From positions 1 through 34,900 of the forward strand of contig JADZAE010000049.1 of the NCBI GenBank assembly GCA_020852715.1: 34,900 nt of DNA. Direction: 5' to 3'. The notes under the pieces were generated by a model. The model made no database searches and was not told where the DNA came from. It saw only the letters and a program-made list of their open reading frames with translations. This document shows positions 30,063 through 34,900 of this stretch, piece by piece; position 1 is the stretch's first letter; every line of letters starts with the position of its first letter. The translations under genes and the position numbers were made by a program. This DNA comes from Deltaproteobacteria bacterium. Its GTDB lineage: Bacteria > Bdellovibrionota_C > UBA2361 > SZUA-149 > JADZAE01.

Positions 30063-30422
30063 ATGGAAGTATATTATGTAAATTTCGCGGCGCAGGCTAC
30101 AGACCTGGATTTTACTAAGGTCCAAGTGACTAAGGCCGGAACCTTTAAACGGGCCAATGTTAGTCATAAACGTTTGTTGCTGAGTTTAGCTTTTCTATTT
30201 GTGGTCTTGTCCGCGCAGCTTATGTTGCGCGTAGTGATCACGGAGAAAGGTTATGAGATAGAAAAGCTGCGTATGGTGGCATTGAGTAATGATGCAGAAT
30301 TGAGAGAGCTGGGATTTACCTACGCTTTTCAGGGGCGTCCGGCGGAGATTCTAACTTCGGCTAGAGCCAAACTCGGTATGGAGATGGCTTCGCCAAAACA
30401 GATAAGAAAAATGAGTTATTGA
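30063..30422 (+). CDS. ftsL: FtsL-like division protein
   Basis: A 119-residue bitopic membrane protein. A basic cytoplasmic N-terminus (about 1-38) precedes one membrane segment (about 39-58, LLLSLAFLFVVLSAQLMLRVV) and a periplasmic part with heptad-like spacing (EIEKLRMVALSNDAELREL) as expected for the FtsL coiled coil that pairs with FtsB; it ends in the family-like AKLGMEMASPKQIRKM block. Identity rests on topology, size and position between rsmH and ftsI, since FtsL is poorly conserved. AGGA lies 7 bases before ATG 30063. Confidence 0.82.
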   Translation: MEVYYVNFAAQATDLDFTKVQVTKAGTFKRANVSHKRLLLSLAFLFVVLSAQLMLRVVITEKGYEIEKLRMVALSNDAELRELGFTYAFQGRPAEILTSARAKLGMEMASPKQIRKMSY

Positions 30423-30425
30423 TTT

Positions 30426-32651
30426 ATGTATAGCTCCAAGTCGCAATGTGGTTGTCGTATTCTGCGTGAACAGAAGCTGACAAATTTTGGAACTAGGCGC
30501 TGGTGGAAGCAAACACCTCTAACAAATGAAAAACGTGAGCGGTGGATAAATTTCCAGGCATTTAAACTGCCGCGTTTTATTTACTTACTGCCTAAAGTCA
30601 CACTGAGATATGGGAGGCAGATCGTAGTATTTTTGAGAGGCCTTTCTTATTATCTAATGCAGCGAGTAGAGCGTTTTTTGCGTCAGTGGAGGAAAGCATC
30701 GGAAAAGAATTATTGTAATTGGTCGTCACAGAGAGCGTGGCAAGTGGCAGCAAAGAAAACTACTCCAGTGCTGCATTTCTCGCCACGCTTGCTGGGAAAA
30801 GCTTTGATTAGTTTATTTATTTTAGCAACCTATCCGGAGCGTCGTGATGTGGATAGGCGTTTGCGAATATGTATAGTCACGATGGGTATTGGAGCAATTG
30901 CTATTGGGGTTGTGTTCCGTCTTTATACTATTCAGGATACTGAATACGAAAAGTGGGAGAAAATAGCGGGGCGGCAGCACAGTACTTCAATAACTATTCA
31001 AGGTGTGCGCGGTGCCATCAAAGATTCCCAAGATCGAGTGCTAGCTGTTTCCGTGCAAGCGGCATCGGTGGGTGCCCATCCTCGTCAGCTGAGAAAAGAT
31101 CCACAGACGATTAAAAATCTAAGCTCTATTCTTGAAATACCGGAAAGCAAAATAAAAAACATCATTAATCAGGAGAAATCTTTTGTCTGGTTGGCTCGGG
31201 CCTTACCTAAAGAGACTGCGGATCGCATCGACTCTTTAAAGCTTAAGGGCGTTGTTTCAATTCCCGAATTTCGTCGTTATTATCCACACGGCGAGCTGGC
31301 CGGAGCATTAATTGGTCGGGTTAATCGCGATGGTCAGGGACAGTCAGGGGTAGAGGGCTATTTTGACAAAATGCTCTCGGCAAAGGCGCGAAGTATTAGT
31401 GTCAGTCGTGATGCACGTGGCCGGTTAGTTACTGACTTAAATGAGAAAATGCGCAATCTTGGAACTTTTCGGGAAAGTTTGAATCGAGTAAGTTTTAAGA
31501 ATAAATTGATTCCTGACGCTTTTGCATCAACTACAAGTAGAGATGTGCGCAGCGAAGGTAAGGATGTCTCTTTAAGCATTGATTCATATATACAAAACAT
31601 TGTCGAAGAAGAACTTCATCGCGGTTTGGTGGATGCTCAGGCCAAGCATATTATTGGCGTATTAATGGACGCCCAGACAGGTGAGTTAATTAGTATAGCG
31701 CAATCGCCAGGGTTTAATCCCAATCAGCAGAAGAATCTTGATCCGGAAACACTCAAGAATTTTGTTCTGCAGGACAATTTCGAACCGGGCAGCACATTTA
31801 AGCCGATTGTTGCCGCTATTGCTTTGGAGCAAAAGCTGACACGCGTCGACGAACAAATTGACTGCGAAATGGGTCGATACCAGGTCGGGAAATATACGAT
31901 TAAAGACGTGCATCCTTCTGGAGTTTTAAGTGTTCGTGATGTGCTGGTGCGCTCGAGTAATATTTGTATGACAAAACTTGGCCAACGCCTAGGAAAAGAG
32001 CGCTTAGGAAGAGCGTTGATTGATTTTGGATTTTCTAAACAGGTGGGCATTGAGTTAGCTGGAGAAGGTAAAGGCATTATGCGCGAGCCGAATACATGGG
32101 CGAACATCGATGTGGCGACGCATTCATTCGGACAAGGTATTTCAGTGACGGCCTTGCAAATGGCTCAAGCTTATTCCTCCTTTATCAATAATGGAGTGAT
32201 GGTCAGGCCGACAATATTGAAAGTAAAGCCGGAGGAAGTTCGGGGGGAGCGGGTTTTAGCAGAGGAGACAGCCAAAACAATATTTGAAGTTCTCACCGGA
32301 GTGACTGAGGATAGCCATGGAACAGCTAAAGGTGCGCGCATTATGGGTGTGCGTGTCTCTGGAAAAACAGGCACGGCGCAAAAACCAAATATCGGGGCAC
32401 GTGGTTATGATTCGAATCGCGTTCTCGCCTCTTTTATCGGTATGATTGATGCTCGCGAGATTGGTATTGAGAAGAAGTTAATAATGTTTGTTGCCGTAGA
32501 TGAGCCGGGTGTTTTCCCTCGCTATGGCGGGACTGTAGCAGCTCCTGTATTTCGCCGCGCTATGGAAAGGATTTTGTCTCATTTGATGTCGGGAAGTCAT
32601 GGCCTTTCCAGTAATTCCAGCAGTGTGGAAAAAGAGAAGGAGGAAATTTAA
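30426..32651 (+). CDS. ftsI: Division transpeptidase FtsI (PBP3) with long N-terminal extension
   Basis: A 741-residue class B penicillin-binding protein that cross-links septal peptidoglycan. Catalytic motifs: Ser456 in STFK (456-459), SSN (510-512) and KTGT (647-649). The dimerisation domain begins after the membrane anchor (about 145-168, RICIVTMGIGAIAIGVVF) with GVRGAIKDSQDRVLAVS. FtsI usually has fewer than 40 residues before its anchor; here about 145 residues, rich in Arg, Lys, Trp and Tyr (RQIVVFLRGLSYYLMQRVERFL), precede it. The frame is open throughout and starts 3 bases after ftsL, so the extension is probably translated, though the ribosome binding site is poor. No PASTA domain is present. 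Confidence 0.95.
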   Translation: MYSSKSQCGCRILREQKLTNFGTRRWWKQTPLTNEKRERWINFQAFKLPRFIYLLPKVTLRYGRQIVVFLRGLSYYLMQRVERFLRQWRKASEKNYCNWSSQRAWQVAAKKTTPVLHFSPRLLGKALISLFILATYPERRDVDRRLRICIVTMGIGAIAIGVVFRLYTIQDTEYEKWEKIAGRQHSTSITIQGVRGAIKDSQDRVLAVSVQAASVGAHPRQLRKDPQTIKNLSSILEIPESKIKNIINQEKSFVWLARALPKETADRIDSLKLKGVVSIPEFRRYYPHGELAGALIGRVNRDGQGQSGVEGYFDKMLSAKARSISVSRDARGRLVTDLNEKMRNLGTFRESLNRVSFKNKLIPDAFASTTSRDVRSEGKDVSLSIDSYIQNIVEEELHRGLVDAQAKHIIGVLMDAQTGELISIAQSPGFNPNQQKNLDPETLKNFVLQDNFEPGSTFKPIVAAIALEQKLTRVDEQIDCEMGRYQVGKYTIKDVHPSGVLSVRDVLVRSSNICMTKLGQRLGKERLGRALIDFGFSKQVGIELAGEGKGIMREPNTWANIDVATHSFGQGISVTALQMAQAYSSFINNGVMVRPTILKVKPEEVRGERVLAEETAKTIFEVLTGVTEDSHGTAKGARIMGVRVSGKTGTAQKPNIGARGYDSNRVLASFIGMIDAREIGIEKKLIMFVAVDEPGVFPRYGGTVAAPVFRRAMERILSHLMSGSHGLSSNSSSVEKEKEEI

Positions 32652-32652
32652 A

Positions 32653-34173
32653 ATGCGACTGAATGATCTGCTTAAGAATGTAGATTACACAGGCGATACA
32701 AAAGAAAATCCTGAAATTACCAATTTAACTATTTCATCGAAAGAGGTGAAACCGGGGTCATTATTTGTTGCTCTACGCGGCAGTAAACTGGATGCGCGAA
32801 ATTATATCCCCCAAGCGCTAGCTGCCGGCTGCAGCGCCATCTTGACCACTAAGGATGATTTTGATTGGTCTGAGATAGCACGAACACCGTGTCCCCTAAT
32901 TTATGCCACTGATATTGTGCTGGCCAAAGCTCAAGTGGGCAAGAATTTTTATTTAAAGAGTGCAGACCTAGATAATTACATTGGGGTTACCGGAACAAAT
33001 GGTAAAACATCGATTTGTTGGATTATCAGTCAAGCGTTGAGTTTTCTTGGCGCTGCGGCAAGCTATTTGGGCACCATTGGCTTTTGTCTACATGATCGAG
33101 AAGGTAATGCCAGTTTATCTGAACAAACAAATACAACAACAGAGGATGCCTTAAGCGTTTATCGCTTCCTGGGAAGCGCTTTGAAACAAGGCGCTAGGGC
33201 GGCAGTGATGGAGGTATCTAGTCACGCTTTAGATCAGCGACGACATGGTTGTATAGCTTGGCGGGGTGCGGTGTTTACGAATTTAACTCGTGATCACCTT
33301 GATTATCATAAGACGATAGAAGAGTATACGGCTGCTAAACGCAAATTGTTTTTTTCAGAGCTGGCAGCCAGCGGCAAAGAAAATCGCTTTGCTGTGATTA
33401 ATGTCGATGATGCATACGGGGAAGAGATATTAGCTGAGTTGAAGTCTCGTTATCCCATGATTAGGCCGATCGGTTATAGCATGCATGAGGATAAACAATA
33501 TGTGGCGTTGAGAAGTTATCAGCCAACGCTTTTTAATACGACAATAAGTATCATGGTTAATGGAGAAGAAATCAACTTTGTTAGTCATTTGGTTGGCAGT
33601 TTTAACGTCTCTAACATGTTGGCTGCTGCGGGTGTGCTTAGTGGCTTAGGTTATTGTAATAAAGATATTGCTCTAGCTTTAGCTCGTGTGCGTTCTGCGC
33701 CCGGGCGCTTAGAGCGCATAGCCGATAAGCAGATTGGTGTTTATGTCGATTATGCCCATACCCCTGATGGGTTAGCAAAGGCGCAGGAGTCGATGCGCGA
33801 AATTTGCCAGGGTCGTATGATTACCGTGTTTGGCTGCGGCGGCGATCGCGATAAGGGCAAGCGTCCGCTGATGGCGCAAGAAGTAATGCGTTTGTCTGAT
33901 ATTGGAGTAGTGACGTCGGATAACCCGCGAACTGAAGAGCCTCAAAGTATCGTTGATGATATTTTAGTCGGGTTAAAAAATAAGCGTAGTGGTTTTGAGT
34001 ATCAGGTATATGTGGATCGGCGCGAGGCCATTGAACAGGCGATTAAACAGGCCCGGTCAGGCGATATCGTATTAATTGCTGGCAAGGGGCACGAGGATTA
34101 TCAAGATGTTAAGGGGGTCAAGCATCATTTTAGCGATCAAGAGATTTGCCGAGAGATTCTAAAGGCTAGGTAG
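32653..34173 (+). CDS. murE: UDP-MurNAc-L-Ala-D-Glu:meso-diaminopimelate ligase MurE
   Basis: A 506-residue ATP-dependent Mur ligase that adds the third residue to the peptidoglycan stem. Seen: N-terminal uridine-binding domain with TISSKEVKPGSLFVAL; P-loop GTNGKTS (114-120); YLGTIG and NTTTEDAL; EVSSHALDQRR; FTNLTRDHLDYH; C-terminal CGGDRDKGKRPLM and DNPRTEEP (423-430). DNPR marks selectivity for meso-diaminopimelate rather than lysine, which fits a Gram-negative wall. ATG 32653 follows AAGGAGG by about 9 bases; an upstream ATG at 32599 lies inside ftsI and has no support. It is the last cluster gene in this window; murF would be expected next but does not follow here. Confidence 0.97.
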   Translation: MRLNDLLKNVDYTGDTKENPEITNLTISSKEVKPGSLFVALRGSKLDARNYIPQALAAGCSAILTTKDDFDWSEIARTPCPLIYATDIVLAKAQVGKNFYLKSADLDNYIGVTGTNGKTSICWIISQALSFLGAAASYLGTIGFCLHDREGNASLSEQTNTTTEDALSVYRFLGSALKQGARAAVMEVSSHALDQRRHGCIAWRGAVFTNLTRDHLDYHKTIEEYTAAKRKLFFSELAASGKENRFAVINVDDAYGEEILAELKSRYPMIRPIGYSMHEDKQYVALRSYQPTLFNTTISIMVNGEEINFVSHLVGSFNVSNMLAAAGVLSGLGYCNKDIALALARVRSAPGRLERIADKQIGVYVDYAHTPDGLAKAQESMREICQGRMITVFGCGGDRDKGKRPLMAQEVMRLSDIGVVTSDNPRTEEPQSIVDDILVGLKNKRSGFEYQVYVDRREAIEQAIKQARSGDIVLIAGKGHEDYQDVKGVKHHFSDQEICREILKAR

Positions 34174-34279
34174 AAACTCTTTACTTTCGCCGGGCTGTAT
34201 GCCATTTTCCGGGCTTCGCTTTACGCAAGCGTCTGCTCGGACGTTGTCCTTTAAATAAAACTTAGTAGAAATTATTTGG

Positions 34280-34317
34280 CACTGTTGCAAGCAGTTATTT
34301 AGTTACTTGCAACAGTG
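34280..34317 (+). repeat. Perfect 12-bp inverted repeat
   Basis: CACTGTTGCAAG (34280-34291) is the exact inverse of CTTGCAACAGTG (34306-34317), spacer 14 bases. No U-tract follows. It lies between murE and the heptad-repeat gene, about 40 bases before that start, so it could be an operator, an mRNA stem or a weak terminator for the division operon. Confidence 0.6.
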
Positions 34318-34358
34318 ATACTTAAGGTTGCAAATTATTTTGTGGAAAGGATTTTGCT

Positions 34359-34751
34359 ATGAGCAATTGTCAGGCGGTAACGCTTCATGTCGAAGGTCTT
34401 TTCAATACAGACCCAGAAAAGTTATGGCTGATGGGAGGCAACGGAGGAGATTTTAATCCGCCAAAAACCTTCTATTACAAACGGGTTTCAGGCCAAAAAC
34501 GACTTTATGGAGACCAATCGAGGATCAGTGATGTTCATCCCGAATTGGAAGGTGTGATTCGTCAGCCGCTTAATCCTGAGAGCAGCGATCGTGGTGCTCT
34601 CATTGGAGATTTAAGCGCGATTTTTGGCGATATTTCCAGAGTTTGGGGTCGTGCTGATGGCGTTTCAAGCGACGCCACTGGCTGCTTGGGAGATATGACA
34701 GCTATAGTCGGGTCAATTAGGCAAATTTATGGCTGTGGTAAGTTCCATTGA
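34359..34751 (+). CDS. Heptad GD-repeat protein of unknown function
   Basis: A 130-residue protein without signal peptide. From about residue 81 it is built of seven-residue repeats of the form h-x-G-D-h-S/T-x: LIGDLSA, IFGDISR, VWGRADG, VSSDATG, CLGDMTA, IVGSIRQ, IYG. Earlier units (LYGDQSR, ISDVHPE, LEGVIRQ) seem to belong to the same series, interrupted by a polar stretch. Such a regular short period suggests a beta-solenoid-like stack with Gly/Asp at turns. The N-terminal 45 residues are non-repetitive. AAAGGA lies about 7 bases before ATG 34359. It follows murE at 185 bases, with a perfect inverted repeat between. No catalytic motif is visible; a structural or binding role is likely but unproven. 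Confidence 0.7.
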   Translation: MSNCQAVTLHVEGLFNTDPEKLWLMGGNGGDFNPPKTFYYKRVSGQKRLYGDQSRISDVHPELEGVIRQPLNPESSDRGALIGDLSAIFGDISRVWGRADGVSSDATGCLGDMTAIVGSIRQIYGCGKFH

Positions 34752-34831
34752 GAGATAATCCCCTTAGAAAGTGTAGAGTAGTTATGGAAGGAAAGTCGTA
34801 TCGAGTACCATAATGGATGATATTCGATAGG

Positions 34832-34851
34832 TTACCCCTTTAAGAGGGTAA
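34832..34851. other. Small hairpin near the right end
   Basis: TTACCC (34832-34837) and GGGTAA (34846-34851) form a 6-bp stem with an 8-base loop, followed on the plus strand by AAATTT. It is not convincing as a terminator. No gene is seen between 34752 and 34900. Confidence 0.3.
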
Positions 34852-34900
34852 AAATTTCCGACTATAATGATTTACAAATTCAACAAATAAACATTTACCA

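Noticed and set aside
1..34900. CRISPR arrays, rRNA and tRNA genes
   Set aside because: No regularly spaced direct repeats and no rRNA or complete tRNA signatures were seen by eye on either strand.

Overview
The window looks like a chromosomal segment of a Gram-negative, meso-diaminopimelate-type bacterium of roughly 43-45% GC, judged by eye. Evidence for this is the division/cell-wall cluster mraZ-rsmH-ftsL-ftsI-murE with a MurE carrying the DNPR motif, a lipoprotein lytic transglycosylase, an MlaF-like ABC ATPase and a signal-peptide protein. The gene mix (Ski2-like helicase, small paralogous regulator-like proteins, heptad-repeat protein) would fit a deltaproteobacterium-like or other poorly sampled lineage. 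I cannot fix the taxon from sequence alone.

Layout. 0.4-2.2 kb: an exported helical protein and a solitary beta-class DNA methyltransferase. 2.2-5.7 kb (minus strand): a biotin-carboxylase-like protein, a biotin-carrier-like protein and a frameshifted polytopic membrane protein form one operon; both enzyme-like proteins have lost key residues. 6-7 kb: a 42-residue basic protein behind a good promoter, and a PPP-type phosphatase. 7.1-10.6 kb: a DnaJ/CbpA-ClpB chaperone operon. 10.9-15.3 kb: an eroded region with a hypothetical protein, an alkaline phosphatase pseudogene, a membrane protein, and repeats bounded by ends nearly identical to the IS50/Tn5 outside end. 15.3-19.1 kb (minus): a lytic transglycosylase lipoprotein, a flippase-like membrane protein and a cold-shock-domain protein with an acidic tail. 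19.4-24.9 kb: a tight operon of hybrid histidine kinase, dihydrouridine synthase, ABC ATPase and a Ski2-like helicase split in two reading frames. 24.9-26.6 kb: three small membrane-protein genes, each behind a structured leader with a short upstream ORF and each closed by a strong intrinsic terminator. 26.9-27.8 kb: two convergent paralogous genes sharing one bidirectional terminator. 28.5-34.2 kb: the mra/division operon, preceded by three TGGG boxes at exact 10-bp period (MraZ operator). 34.4-34.75 kb: a protein made of seven-residue GD repeats.

The most interesting items are the pseudo-carboxylase pair (Lys to Glu at the biotin site together with loss of Arg292/Glu296 in the carboxylase-like partner) and the array of structured small-membrane-protein units, whose layout resembles type I toxin loci or translation-coupled leaders. 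Frameshifts occur in three separate genes, so either several genes are decaying or the assembly contains indels; raw reads would decide.
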